Source of the DNA: Bog-756 sp963839925
GTDB lineage: Bacteria > Actinomycetota > Acidimicrobiia > Acidimicrobiales > RAAP-2
Length of the DNA stretch: 64,000 bases
Assembly: GCA_963839925.1 (NCBI GenBank)
Contig: CAWIWV010000002.1
Span: 186,001 to 250,000 of the forward strand
Direction of reading: 5' to 3'
A model generated the notes under the pieces. The model ran no database searches and was not told where the DNA came from. It was given only the letters and a program-made list of their open reading frames with translations. The translations under genes and the position numbers were made by a program. Shown here piece by piece: positions 32,050-40,844 of this stretch (position 1 is the first letter of the stretch; each line of letters opens with the position of its first letter).

Positions 32050-33672
32050 GTGACCAGCGATCCCCTGACCTCTGACCTCCGCGCGGCCGGTGAAGCGATC
32101 GGGGTGGCCCGGTCGGTCGTCGATGCAGGGATCGAGGCGCTTGCCGCCGCCGGGGGCGCGGATCGCTCGCAGGTGCTGGCCTACGACGTGGCCCATGCGG
32201 CTGCCGCGGTGCGGACCGCCGAAGCCGGCCTCACCTATGGGGCGCACGGCACGACCGAGGCTCAGATCGCATGTGCCTTCACCGCAGACGTGCTGGCCGA
32301 GTTGACCTCGCGGATCGCCGGCCGTTGGGACAGCTGGGGCGTGGCCCCCGACTGGATGAACAGCGTCGCGGGATTCGTCTCGGCCAACCGGGACCCGGAC
32401 TTCCTCGCCTCGCTCGCGGACCAGCCCGGCCCTCGCCACCTCGACTCGGATTTCGAGCTGGTGCGAGAGACCTTCCACCGCTTTGCCGAGGACCAGATCC
32501 GCCCCAGGGCGGAGCACATCCACCGGGCCAACACGGACATTCCCGAAGAGATCATCGAGGGGATCGCCGAGATGGGCGGCTTCGGCATGTCGGTGCCCGA
32601 GGAGTACGGAGGATTCGCCACCGGCGGGGAGTCCGACTACATGGGCATGGTCGTGGCGACCGAAGAGCTCTCGTGGGGCTCGCTGGGAGCGGGAGGCTCA
32701 CTCATCACCCGTCCGGAGATCCTCACCCGCGCGCTGGTGCGCGGCGGAACCGAGGCACAGAAGCAGCAGTGGTTGCCGAAGCTCGCCACCGCCGAGGTGA
32801 TGGGGGCGGTCGCAGTCACCGAGCCCGACTTCGGATCGGATGTGGCCGGGCTGGCGACAGCTGCCGCACCGGTCGAAGGCGGCTGGTTGATCAACGGGGT
32901 GAAGACCTGGTGCACGTTCGCCGCACGAGCCGAGGTGCTGCTGTTGCTGGCGCGCACCGATCCGGACCGCACGCTCTCCCATCGGGGGCTTTCGCTCTTC
33001 TTGGTGGAGAAGCCGCGGGCAGACGGGCACGGTTTCCGGTTCGACCAACCCGCAGGGGTTGGCGGTCGCCCGAGCGGCTCGTCGGGCCGGATGGAAGGTC
33101 GAGCCATCGACACCCTCGGCTACCGCGGGATGCACTCCTACGAGGTCTCGTTCGAGAACTGGTTCGTCCCCGATGCCAATCTCGTTGGCGGCGAAGCAGG
33201 CCTCGGCCAAGGCTTCTACTTGCAGATGCAGGGATTCGAGAACGGGAGGCTGCAGACGGCCGCTCGGGCGATCGGGGTCATGCAGGCCAGCTACGAGGCC
33301 GCGCTCGAGTACGCGCGCAACCGGGTCGTCTTCGGGTCCCCGATCATCGACTACCAACTCACCAGAGCCAAGTTGGCCCGGATGGCCATGCTCACCCAGA
33401 CCACCCGCCAGTTCTCCTACGAGGTGGCGCGACTGATGTCGAAGGGTGAGGGAAGTCTCGAAGCCTCGATGGTCAAGGCGTACGTGTGCCGAGCGGCCGA
33501 GTGGGTCACCCGCGAGGCGCTCCAGATCCACGGGGGTATGGGGTACGCAGAGGAGTTCCCGGTGAGCCGCTACTTCGTGGACGCCCGGGTGCTCTCGATC
33601 TTCGAGGGAGCGGACGAGACCTTGGCCCTCAAGGTGATCGCTCGCAGACTGGTCGACGGCGCCCGGCGCTGA
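32050..33672 (+). CDS. Acyl-CoA dehydrogenase with N-terminal extension, (2S)-methylsuccinyl-CoA dehydrogenase-like
   Basis: The 540-residue enzyme is about 150 residues longer than usual acyl-CoA dehydrogenases. The helical N-terminal extension (residues 1-135) precedes FELVRETFHRFAEDQIRPRAEHIHR, MGAVAVTEPDFGSDVAGL, TLGYRGMHSYEVSFENWFVP, YARNRVVFGSPIIDYQLTRAKLARM and QIHGGMGYAEEFPVSRYFVDARVLSIFEGADE. This length and layout match methylsuccinyl-CoA dehydrogenase of the ethylmalonyl-CoA pathway. TAGCCT lies 6 nt before the GTG start. Flanking MaoC and CitE-like genes fit the next pathway steps. Confidence 0.85.
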   Translation: MTSDPLTSDLRAAGEAIGVARSVVDAGIEALAAAGGADRSQVLAYDVAHAAAAVRTAEAGLTYGAHGTTEAQIACAFTADVLAELTSRIAGRWDSWGVAPDWMNSVAGFVSANRDPDFLASLADQPGPRHLDSDFELVRETFHRFAEDQIRPRAEHIHRANTDIPEEIIEGIAEMGGFGMSVPEEYGGFATGGESDYMGMVVATEELSWGSLGAGGSLITRPEILTRALVRGGTEAQKQQWLPKLATAEVMGAVAVTEPDFGSDVAGLATAAAPVEGGWLINGVKTWCTFAARAEVLLLLARTDPDRTLSHRGLSLFLVEKPRADGHGFRFDQPAGVGGRPSGSSGRMEGRAIDTLGYRGMHSYEVSFENWFVPDANLVGGEAGLGQGFYLQMQGFENGRLQTAARAIGVMQASYEAALEYARNRVVFGSPIIDYQLTRAKLARMAMLTQTTRQFSYEVARLMSKGEGSLEASMVKAYVCRAAEWVTREALQIHGGMGYAEEFPVSRYFVDARVLSIFEGADETLALKVIARRLVDGARR

Positions 33673-33679
33673 AGCGCTC

Positions 33680-34333
33680 TCAGCCCGCCATCTCGCAACT
33701 GCGACGGAGCCGTTCGAGCCGGTCCTCGTGCGGGAAGGTACTGGTGACGTGCACGATGCGGGGGCGATCCGCCATGTCCTGGGGTATCGAGTTCCACTCG
33801 TTCCCGAGGAGCTCGGTCCGCCGTCCCCACCGGGTCGACCGACTCGGTTGGCAGTGCAACGGTTCGGCGTCCATGTCGAACTCGTAGCCGAGCAGTTCCA
33901 GGGCGGCGGCGTTGTCGTGCCATCGAGTCTCGAGGTACTGGGTGGCTCCCCAGATCGCTTCGAAGAACCGACGGGCGGCCGCATCGGAGCGGACGATCAT
34001 CACGCCGGTGTTCGGAACCCGTTGGCCGTCGTAGCGATGTTCGACCAGACCGAGGAATCGTCGGGGTGGCAGCACGGTCGCGATATCGACCGAGTCGTCC
34101 TGGATCGCTGCATCGGCGTCGATCCAGAGGAGCTCGTCGCACCCCGGGAGGAGTTGGTTGATGAAGGCGATCTTGCCCCAGTGCTTGTGTCGGTGATCGG
34201 GCACGGGATCGACCTCCGGCACCCGAACCTCGTACCCGTGGCGTTCCGCGTACCGTTCGAACGTCGGCCGGGTCAGCTCGAGGAACTCGACGTGTCGTCC
34301 TGTCGCATAGGTGGCAAGGATCTTGGTCGGCAC
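33680..34333 (-). CDS. Glycosyltransferase, GT34-like (galactosyl transferase GMA12/MNN10 style)
   Basis: The 217-residue protein begins VPTKILATYATGRHVEFLELTRPTF and has ELLWIDADAAIQDDSVDIATVLPPRRFLGLVEH (D-x-D metal site), VPNTGVMIVRSDAAARRFFEAIW, and WHDNAAALELLGY. These match the GT34 arrangement in which a nucleotide sugar is bound by D-x-D. GTG 34331-34333 is taken as start; the longer frame overlaps the upstream gene. It is 57 bp downstream of the lyase gene and may be co-transcribed. Sugar and acceptor unknown. Confidence 0.72.
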   Translation of the reverse strand: MPTKILATYATGRHVEFLELTRPTFERYAERHGYEVRVPEVDPVPDHRHKHWGKIAFINQLLPGCDELLWIDADAAIQDDSVDIATVLPPRRFLGLVEHRYDGQRVPNTGVMIVRSDAAARRFFEAIWGATQYLETRWHDNAAALELLGYEFDMDAEPLHCQPSRSTRWGRRTELLGNEWNSIPQDMADRPRIVHVTSTFPHEDRLERLRRSCEMAG

Positions 34334-34389
34334 CGTGACGCCGAGGGGTCGGGGAGGCTGCGGAATAGAGGTTTGGTCGGGCGGTGTTC

Positions 34390-35328
34390 TCAGCCGGCCG
34401 ATCGGGTCAGACCGGCACGCTCGCCGCGACTCACGAACTTGATCGCCATCTTGCGGGAGGCCTCGTCGATCATCTCGTCGCCGAACATCACCGCACCGGA
34501 ACGATCGTCTTCCGTCGCCTTCCGGTAGGCGTCCAGGATGTCCCACGCTTTGTCGAACTGTTCCTGGGTGGGCGAGTACACCTCGTTGAGCACGCCCACC
34601 TGGTCCGGGGTGAGCGCCCACTTCCCGTCGTACCCGAGAACCCGAGTCCGCTGCGAGAACTCGCGCAGGCTGTCGAGCTCGCGCACCTTGAGGAACGGAC
34701 CGTCGATGACCTGCAGCCCGTTGGCCCGTCCTGCCATCAAGATCTTCGAGAACACGTAGTTGAAGTGGTCACCCGGGTACTCGGGGATGGCAACCCCTCC
34801 GGTCAGGACCGGCATCTCCATCGACGCGGCGAAGTCGGCCGGACCGAAGATGATCGTCTCCAAGCGCGGCGACGCGGCGCAGATCTCTTCGACGTTGATG
34901 AGGCCGCGGGTGGTCTCGATCTGGGCTTCGATGCCGACGTGCCCGACCGGCAACCCGCATTTCCTCTCCACTTGAGTGAGGAGGAGGTCGAGTGCGATCA
35001 CCTCGGCGGCGGTCTGCACCTTCGGCAACATGAGCTCGTCGAGACGCTCCCCCGCGTTCGAGACCACCTCGATGACGTCGCCGTAGGTCCACTCGGTGTC
35101 CCAGGCGTTGATCCGGACGCACAGCACCCGCTCGTCCCACGGCAGATTCTTGACCGCATCGGCCACTTTGGCCCGGGCGGCCTCCTTCTCCAACGGGGCC
35201 ACCGAGTCCTCGAGGTCGAGGAAGCTCATGTCGGCGGGCACGGTCGGCGCCTTGGTCAAGAACCGCTCGTTCGAGCCGGGTGACGACATGCAGGAACGAC
35301 GAGGGAGGTTGCGTGAGCGTTCGGACAT
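34390..35328 (-). CDS. HpcH/HpaI aldolase family, malyl-CoA / citramalyl-CoA lyase-like (CitE superfamily)
   Basis: The 312-residue TIM-barrel lyase has RRSCMSSPGSNERFLTKA, FLDLEDSVAPLEKEAARAKV (metal-binding acids), RINAWDTEWTYGD, LPKVQTAAEV, GIEAQIETTRGLINVEEI and IIFGPADFAASM. This pattern is that of L-malyl-CoA/beta-methylmalyl-CoA lyases, which split beta-methylmalyl-CoA to glyoxylate and propionyl-CoA. TACGAT lies 7 nt before the ATG (leaderless). With the genes at 30323 and 32050 it could complete the last steps of the ethylmalonyl-CoA pathway. Confidence 0.86.
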   Translation of the reverse strand: MSERSRNLPRRSCMSSPGSNERFLTKAPTVPADMSFLDLEDSVAPLEKEAARAKVADAVKNLPWDERVLCVRINAWDTEWTYGDVIEVVSNAGERLDELMLPKVQTAAEVIALDLLLTQVERKCGLPVGHVGIEAQIETTRGLINVEEICAASPRLETIIFGPADFAASMEMPVLTGGVAIPEYPGDHFNYVFSKILMAGRANGLQVIDGPFLKVRELDSLREFSQRTRVLGYDGKWALTPDQVGVLNEVYSPTQEQFDKAWDILDAYRKATEDDRSGAVMFGDEMIDEASRKMAIKFVSRGERAGLTRSAG

Positions 35329-35398
35329 GGCCACGATCGTACGGCCTGGTCGTGGCGGGCCCAAACGCAACGGGCCCAGGCGGCCGGCGTGGCGCCCT

Positions 35399-36676
35399 TC
35401 AGCCCGGCTGCGGCCCGGTGTTCCCCCTCCCGGCGGCGCCCGCCAGGTCGGTTCGGATCCGTGATTCGAGCATGTCCGGGGTCAGCTGTTCGGACAAGAG
35501 CTGGTCGAAGCGAGCCGGGTCTCCGTGGACGAAATTCCGGCAGAGGGGCAGCCCTTCCACATAACAGGTGAGGTACGCCCGCCAGGTCGGGTGGGTGAGG
35601 AACTCGACCGCCTTGGCCGCACGATCCCGGGGCAAGAGGCCCCAACGTGCGACTTCGCCGGTCACGACATCGGGATCGGCGCCGTCCTCGTGGAGTCGAA
35701 ACGCCGCGTTCTGACGAACCGAGCCGAGGGCTTCACCGGCTTCTGCGACCTCGGCCACCACGTCGGGGTCGTAGTGGATCCCGAGCGGGCGGAGGTGACC
35801 GGCCACCACTTGCTCCGGCCGACGGCCCATCGCCACCTCGAGCCCCAGATCGGCGAGGCCCTCGGCCAACAGGCACTGCGGGGTTCCCACCAAGAAGATG
35901 GACTCCTCCCACCAGTGGCGGTTACGAACCAGCCCGATCTCCTTGCGGGTGTGCTCGGTGTGATGACCCGGATACGACTCGTGGGCGACGAGGTGCGCCA
36001 ATCCGATCGACAACACCGGAAGGTCGGTGTTGACCGCGACCCGGCTCTGGAGACCACCGAGGTAGTAGTTGAAGCCGGCCCAGGGTTCGTCCGAGACCAG
36101 ATCGAACTCGACGTGCTCCCCCTCGGGAAGCCCGAACAGGTTCCGGGTCCGTTCGCGGAGGTCGTCGGCGAGCGAGAGGATCGCTGCGCGCAACTTGTCG
36201 ACGGGAACCGCGTGAGACTCCCTCCAGGAGACGAGTCGCTCGGACAGCGGGCCCGAACCGGGCAGCACCTCGTCGAGGCGACGGTGTGCCGACTCGAACA
36301 CCGATTCGTCCACCCGCACGGGTCTGACGCCGTAACACGATTCGACTTCGTCGGCATAGGAGATCCGCTCCCCCGACAGCTTGCGAGCGGTGGTGAGCAG
36401 ACCGCGCAGCTGGGCGCCCAGCCAGTGCCGACGGTTGGAAGTCCCGCCACCACCGGAGCCCTCGGCGTCGTCGGACTCGAGCAGTTCGCCGGCGTCGAGC
36501 GCGGCCAACATCCGCCTCGCATCGGCCACCAGTTGTTCAGGCGCCAAGACAGGTTCTGCCTCGACAGCGGCACGTCGGTCGGGTGGGCCGTAGTACGCGT
36601 CGACGAGACCGTCGATGTGGCGACCCAGTCGAAGGCCGAGTGTCAGGTACTGATCGACGAGTCCCGATTCAGTCAC
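35399..36676 (-). CDS. DUF885-like protein with HExxxHH zinc motif
   Basis: The 425-residue cytoplasmic protein has HLVAHESYPGHHTEHTRKEIGL, where HESYPGHH resembles the metal motif of DUF885 peptidase-like proteins, plus WWEESIFLVGTPQCLLAEGLADLG with a downstream Glu in a helix. The N-terminal half is helical (VDAYYGPPDRRAAVE). Zinc peptidase activity is plausible but unproven for this family. The dienelactone hydrolase pseudogene lies 42 bp upstream in the same direction. Confidence 0.72.
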   Translation of the reverse strand: MTESGLVDQYLTLGLRLGRHIDGLVDAYYGPPDRRAAVEAEPVLAPEQLVADARRMLAALDAGELLESDDAEGSGGGGTSNRRHWLGAQLRGLLTTARKLSGERISYADEVESCYGVRPVRVDESVFESAHRRLDEVLPGSGPLSERLVSWRESHAVPVDKLRAAILSLADDLRERTRNLFGLPEGEHVEFDLVSDEPWAGFNYYLGGLQSRVAVNTDLPVLSIGLAHLVAHESYPGHHTEHTRKEIGLVRNRHWWEESIFLVGTPQCLLAEGLADLGLEVAMGRRPEQVVAGHLRPLGIHYDPDVVAEVAEAGEALGSVRQNAAFRLHEDGADPDVVTGEVARWGLLPRDRAAKAVEFLTHPTWRAYLTCYVEGLPLCRNFVHGDPARFDQLLSEQLTPDMLESRIRTDLAGAAGRGNTGPQPG

Positions 36677-36718
36677 GGGTGTCCCTTCGACAGATGCACG
36701 GCCCGCAGTTGGGTCGGT

Positions 36719-37413
36719 TCACCCCAGTGTCTGCCGGAAGAACGCGATCGTGCGCTCCCACAACTGGCCGGCCGACGGCTCGTGGTACGCCTCGGGTCGG
36801 TCCTCGTTGAAGAAGGCATGGCCCGTCCCCTCGTAGAGGTGGAGCTCGACGTGCTTTCCCAACGACTGCAACTCGGACTCGAGTTCGCGCGCCGCTTCCG
36901 GCGTGAAGAAGTCGTCTTGTTCTGCGACGTGCGCCTGCACCGCGGCGTCGAGCTTCGAGTAGTCGGGACGCGCGCGGCAGGCCACGGAATCACTCCGTAG
37001 GCCGGCACGACCGCTTTGACCGCGTCGGGACGCTGGGCGGCGAGAACCAGCGCGAGACCTCCGCCCATGCAGAACCCGAGCACGCCGATCTGCTCACGAC
37101 CGGTCCGACGGATCAACTCGTCGACTGATCCGCTGAGATCCTTGGCCACCCGCTCCATCTCGAGCGCCATCATCAACTTCGCCGCGTCGTCCGGCTCGGT
37201 GAGGGGAACGGTGGCGCCGTGGTAGAGGTCAGGGGCCAGGGCGGTGAACCCCTCCGCGGCCAGCCGGTCGCAGGTGCGCTTGATCTGGTCGACCAGCCCC
37301 CACCACTCCTGCAGGACGAGGATCCCGTGCGTCCCGGCGGTGCCGCCGGAGGGGTGCGCGAGGTAGCCGTTTCCGGTATCCCCGTTGCTCGGGAATTCGA
37401 TGAGTTCGCCCAT
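36719..37413 (-). pseudogene. Dienelactone hydrolase family protein, frameshifted
   Basis: The first part (from the ATG at 37411-37413) codes MGELIEFPSNGDTGNGYLA, ILVLQEWWGLVDQIK and GVLGFCMGGGLALVLA with the catalytic Cys, then leaves frame after VVPAYGVIPWP. The rest (PDYSKLDAAVQAHVAEQDDFF with the Asp and LYEGTGHAFFNEDRPEAY with the His) continues in another frame to 36719. All three catalytic residues survive. The junction is a (CG)4 run at 36969-36976; losing one CG unit restores one continuous product of about 231 residues. It is either a recent slippage mutation or a sequence error. Confidence 0.8.
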
Positions 37414-37514
37414 GAACCGCGACCATACCCGCGGGGGAGCCCGGCCATTCTGGCGGTTCGTCCACCTCCGGTTCTGGAGCCCAATCCATCGACATCACCC
37501 CTGCTCATCGGCAA

Positions 37515-37560
37515 TTTCTACCCGCCGGTCCTTGTGGGCCTCCCCAGTTTGGGGTAGAAA
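37515..37560 (+). promoter_or_regulatory. Nested inverted repeats before the NlpC/P60 gene
   Basis: TTTCTACCC (37515-37523) and GGGTAGAAA (37552-37560) are a perfect 9-bp inverted repeat with a 28-nt loop. Inside, CCCCA (37542-37546) and TGGGG (37550-37554) make a short hairpin that shares bases with the outer right arm, so the two folds exclude each other. The right arm ends 10 nt before the ATG at 37571. It could be an operator or an RNA switch controlling translation; I cannot tell which. Confidence 0.45.
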
Positions 37561-37570
37561 GTACGGCCAT

Positions 37571-38794
37571 ATGACTCACGCCGAGCAGTACTCGACGGCA
37601 GAGCCAGGCGCCCATCTTCGTCGACCGAAGAAGGCTCGCAGCAGGGTCTACGCGACCCTCGCAGTCGCTGCAGGGATGGCCTTCACCGGTGCGGTCCTCA
37701 CCTCTTCACGACCCGCTTCTGCTGACCAGATCGCTGCCGAGCGAGCACAAGCCGCCTCCATCAGCGCGACCATCCAGGCGACCCAGGCCCAGATCCAGTC
37801 GCTGACCGGACAGGTGACCGCTGCCGACTACAAGCTCGCTCAGCTGTCCACTCAGATCGAGGCGAGCCAACGGCAGATCTCGGCCGACCATGCCGTGGTG
37901 AGCAAGGACCAGCGGACACTTCGGGTCCAGGCAATCGCCGACTACACCAGCAGCGGGACCACAAACCAGGTCACCGAGATGTTCTCGACCAACGTGAACA
38001 CGAGCGGGATCCGGTCCGAGTACTCGTCGATCGCCACCGGCAATGTCACCACCACGGTCGACAACCTCCAGACCGCGCAGAGCCGCCTTCAGGAGACACA
38101 GAACGCGCTCAAAGCACAGCAGACCCAGGCAACCGCGACCCGCGACTCGCTGCAGCAGTCGGAGGACCAAGCGTCCAATCTCGAAGCACGCGACAAGGCG
38201 ACGCTGGACAGTGTCGACAGCACGATCCAACGCCTCGTCACCCAGCAGCAAGAAGCAGAGGCTGCAGCCGCCAAGGCAGCTGCGACGGCCGCCTTCGAAG
38301 CACGGGTTCAGCAAGCACAGCAAGCGCAGGCCGCTGCGGCCGCGTCTGCTGCAGCGACAACTCAAGCCTCGGACACCTCGGGAGGCGGTGGTGGCGGCGG
38401 TTCGGTGGGGTACTCGGCGGCCCCTGCACCCCCGCTCGCAGCCGGCGCAGCCGGAGCGGTCCAGGCCGCCGAGCGAGAGATCGGCGTTCCCTATGTGTGG
38501 GGTGGTGCCAGCCCTGCCGGATTCGACTGCTCAGGCCTGGTCGAGTGGGCCTACGCACAGGTGGGGATCTCGCTCCCCCACTACTCAGGCGCCCAGTACG
38601 ACGACACGACCCACATCCCGCTGGCGGACATCGAACCCGGGGACCTGCTGTTCTACGGACCGGGCGGTGACGAGCACGTCGCCATGTACGTGGGAGGCGG
38701 CTCGATGATCGAGGCTCCTTACACCGGCGCTTCCGTCTGGATCACCGGGGTGCGCACGGGCGCGGACTTCGCAGGAGTCGGCCGGGTCACCTGA
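37571..38794 (+). CDS. Secreted NlpC/P60 peptidoglycan endopeptidase with coiled coil
   Basis: The 407-residue protein has a basic start, a signal peptide (residues about 26-53, ending ASA), a long Gln/Ala-rich coiled coil (residues about 55-280), a Gly-rich hinge and a C-terminal NlpC/P60 domain: VGVPYVWGGASPAGFDCSGLVEWAY with nucleophile Cys320, DEHVAMYVGGGSMIEAP with His369. The layout equals RipA/CwlO-type hydrolases, whose coiled coil keeps the enzyme inactive until FtsEX or another partner binds. It should cut peptide stems of peptidoglycan at division. The last codons are part of a 14-bp tandem repeat. Confidence 0.92.
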   Translation: MTHAEQYSTAEPGAHLRRPKKARSRVYATLAVAAGMAFTGAVLTSSRPASADQIAAERAQAASISATIQATQAQIQSLTGQVTAADYKLAQLSTQIEASQRQISADHAVVSKDQRTLRVQAIADYTSSGTTNQVTEMFSTNVNTSGIRSEYSSIATGNVTTTVDNLQTAQSRLQETQNALKAQQTQATATRDSLQQSEDQASNLEARDKATLDSVDSTIQRLVTQQQEAEAAAAKAAATAAFEARVQQAQQAQAAAAASAAATTQASDTSGGGGGGGSVGYSAAPAPPLAAGAAGAVQAAEREIGVPYVWGGASPAGFDCSGLVEWAYAQVGISLPHYSGAQYDDTTHIPLADIEPGDLLFYGPGGDEHVAMYVGGGSMIEAPYTGASVWITGVRTGADFAGVGRVT

Positions 38795-38817
38795 TCTGGG
38801 TCACCTGATCCAGATCA
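38792..38817 (+). terminator. Hairpin over the NlpC/P60 stop codon, formed by a tandem duplication
   Basis: TGATCTGG (38792-38799, starting at the stop codon) pairs with CCAGATCA (38810-38817) around a 10-nt loop. The region is a tandem pair of the 14-mer GGGTCACCTGATCY (38784-38797, 38798-38811). It lies between convergent genes. No T-tract. Confidence 0.45.
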
Positions 38818-38845
38818 TCATCACGACCGCGCCAGGTACTCCAGC

Positions 38846-39643
38846 TCAGCCTTGGTCGTGGGCTGCAAACTGCTCCGGTGGCATCTGACCGACCGTCCCG
38901 CCGGCCCGTGGTCCGGGCGGGCGACCGAACCGGAACGGAAGGGCTTCCCGGCCGGCTTGGATGACCATTGCGTTGCCGGTCTCGTCACCGACAACGCAAT
39001 CGAACACCGCGTCGGCGACCACCGCAGCATCGATCAGCGGAAAGCCGCTCTCGTTGAGCATCACGCGAGTGTCGTCGATGAGAGGCGTGTCCACGATGCT
39101 CGGGCAGACCGCGTTGATGGTGATGCCGCGATCGGACAGCTGCGGGACGAGTGATCGGACCAAGCCGACGACCGCGTGCTTGGTGACGCAGTACAACGGA
39201 TCAGGCGAGAAGCCGATGAGCCCGGCGAGCGACGCGGTGGCGACGATCGCGCCTCCCCCACCGGTCGACATCGGTGGCACCAACGCTCGGACGCCGAAGA
39301 CGACACCGTCCACGTTGACGCCCACGATCCGACGGTAGGCGTCGTCGGTGAGCTTGGTGATATCGCTCTCGCCGGTCATGACGCCCGCGTTGAGATGGGC
39401 GACGTCGACTCGGCCGAAACGCTCGATGACCGCGTCGACGATGCCGTTCCACGCTTCCGGCCGACTGACATCGGCCTGGATCGCCAGACCACCGAACTCG
39501 CCGGCCGCCTTCTCGGCCGAATCGCGGTCGAGATCCACCACGACCAGCGTCGCCCCGTCCTCTGCCAGCCGACGGACGCTGGCCAGACCGATCCCCGACC
39601 CGCCGCCGGTGACAACGGCAACCTTGGCGTCAAGCCTTCCCAT
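38846..39643 (-). CDS. SDR family oxidoreductase
   Basis: The 265-residue classical SDR has VAVVTGGGSGIGLASVRRL, VVVDLDRDSAE (NAD preference), HLNAGVM, IVATASLAGL and YCVTKHAVVGLVRSL (catalytic Tyr and Lys). The C-terminus is long and Pro/Gly-rich. GGGGGAG lies before the ATG as ribosome binding site. It converges with the NlpC/P60 gene and is divergent from lgt. Substrate unknown. Confidence 0.85.
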   Translation of the reverse strand: MGRLDAKVAVVTGGGSGIGLASVRRLAEDGATLVVVDLDRDSAEKAAGEFGGLAIQADVSRPEAWNGIVDAVIERFGRVDVAHLNAGVMTGESDITKLTDDAYRRIVGVNVDGVVFGVRALVPPMSTGGGGAIVATASLAGLIGFSPDPLYCVTKHAVVGLVRSLVPQLSDRGITINAVCPSIVDTPLIDDTRVMLNESGFPLIDAAVVADAVFDCVVGDETGNAMVIQAGREALPFRFGRPPGPRAGGTVGQMPPEQFAAHDQG

Positions 39644-39814
39644 TGCTCCCCCGATCTCCCCGTTCGAGCAGTCCGGGCCCCACGGGGCCTGCCCGCTCCC
39701 GCCCGGTCGCGGTCACCCTACCGGACGTCTGAGGCATACTGAGGTGGCTCCGATCGGGCCGAGATCCGGTTGCGGTGCCCGCGAGACCCTCATCCCGATG
39801 AGACCTCTACTGCC

Positions 39815-40786
39815 ATGAGACCGATTCCCGTCGCATTCCACGTCTGGTTCCTCGAGATCCACACCTACGGGATCGGCCTCGCCCTCACCTTCTGGTTCGG
39901 CCTGCGCTACACCGAGCGCCGGGTCCGTGCCGCCGGTTACCCGTGGCAGTGGGTCACCGGGATGTTCGTGTGGGTGGTGGTGGCCGCCATCGTCGGCGCT
40001 CGCACACTGCACGTCCTCTCGAATCTCTCCTACTACTCCCACTACCCGCTTCAGGTCTTCGCCATCTGGCAGGGCGGGCTCTCCTCGTTCGGCGGCCTGC
40101 TGTTCGCGGTTCCGGTCGCCCTGATCACCACCCACAAGCGCTGTCCGGAGTTGAAACTGTTGCGGTTCGCCGACCTGATGGCGCCCGTGCTGATGGCCTG
40201 CTGGGGCATCGGCCGATTGCTCGGACCGCAACTGATGGTGGCCGGTGGCGGGCACCCCACCAATCAATGGTTTGGCATGTACTACGCAGGTCAGGTCGGA
40301 AAGCGGCTTCCGGTTCCCATCTTCCAGGCGATCGAGGACCTCACGATCTTCGCGATCTTGCTGCTCGTCGAGCGGTGGTTGCGCAACTCCGCTCCTCAGC
40401 CCGCAGTGGTCGGTGCGGGTGAGGGCGAAGCTGTCGTGCAAGCTCCACCGCCGCCGGCGGGAATCGTCATCGGCGTCGGCATGGTCCTGTGGGGTATCGA
40501 GCGCTTCTTCGACGAGCATCTCTGGCTCGGGGAGGACGGGCACCTGGGGTCGTTACTGGTGCAGATCGCCGGGGTTGCCCTCGCGGTGTCCGGGATCGTG
40601 CTGTTGATCACTCGGATCGGCCCGTTCCGTCGCTGGCGAAACGGCGAAACGACGGAGGTCGACGCAGGTCCCGTGCCCGTCGACACTACCGATGCGGGAG
40701 TCGAGGCCGGCGCGGACTCACTGCCCGTCGCCTCAGCCCCAGGGGCTATCGGACCTGCCGGACTCGCGACCTCCGAAGGCGACTGA
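39815..40786 (+). CDS. lgt: Prolipoprotein diacylglyceryl transferase family protein
   Basis: The 323-residue membrane protein has multiple hydrophobic segments and Lgt landmarks: IPVAFHVWFLEIHTYGIGLALTF, IWQGGLSSFGGLLFAVP and WGIGRLLGPQL. Lgt moves diacylglycerol onto the Cys of lipoprotein precursors such as the one at 5451. Usual motifs are weakened: the conserved N-G-E after G-R is replaced, and HPTQLYE is here LPVPIFQAIED. The C-terminal 70 residues are a soluble acidic/Pro tail. Function is likely but a diverged relative is possible. The ATG at 39815 gives the standard N-terminus. Confidence 0.72.
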   Translation: MRPIPVAFHVWFLEIHTYGIGLALTFWFGLRYTERRVRAAGYPWQWVTGMFVWVVVAAIVGARTLHVLSNLSYYSHYPLQVFAIWQGGLSSFGGLLFAVPVALITTHKRCPELKLLRFADLMAPVLMACWGIGRLLGPQLMVAGGGHPTNQWFGMYYAGQVGKRLPVPIFQAIEDLTIFAILLLVERWLRNSAPQPAVVGAGEGEAVVQAPPPPAGIVIGVGMVLWGIERFFDEHLWLGEDGHLGSLLVQIAGVALAVSGIVLLITRIGPFRRWRNGETTEVDAGPVPVDTTDAGVEAGADSLPVASAPGAIGPAGLATSEGD

Positions 40787-40844
40787 GCGGTTCGTTCTAC
40801 CTGGGGTCCGGCTCATCTGGGACTCACGAGACCTGCCTGGAGGC

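Noticed and set aside
37385..37570. Longer N-terminus for the NlpC/P60 protein
   Set aside because: The upstream frame crosses the inverted repeats and overlaps the hydrolase start; the ATG at 37571 gives a proper signal peptide.
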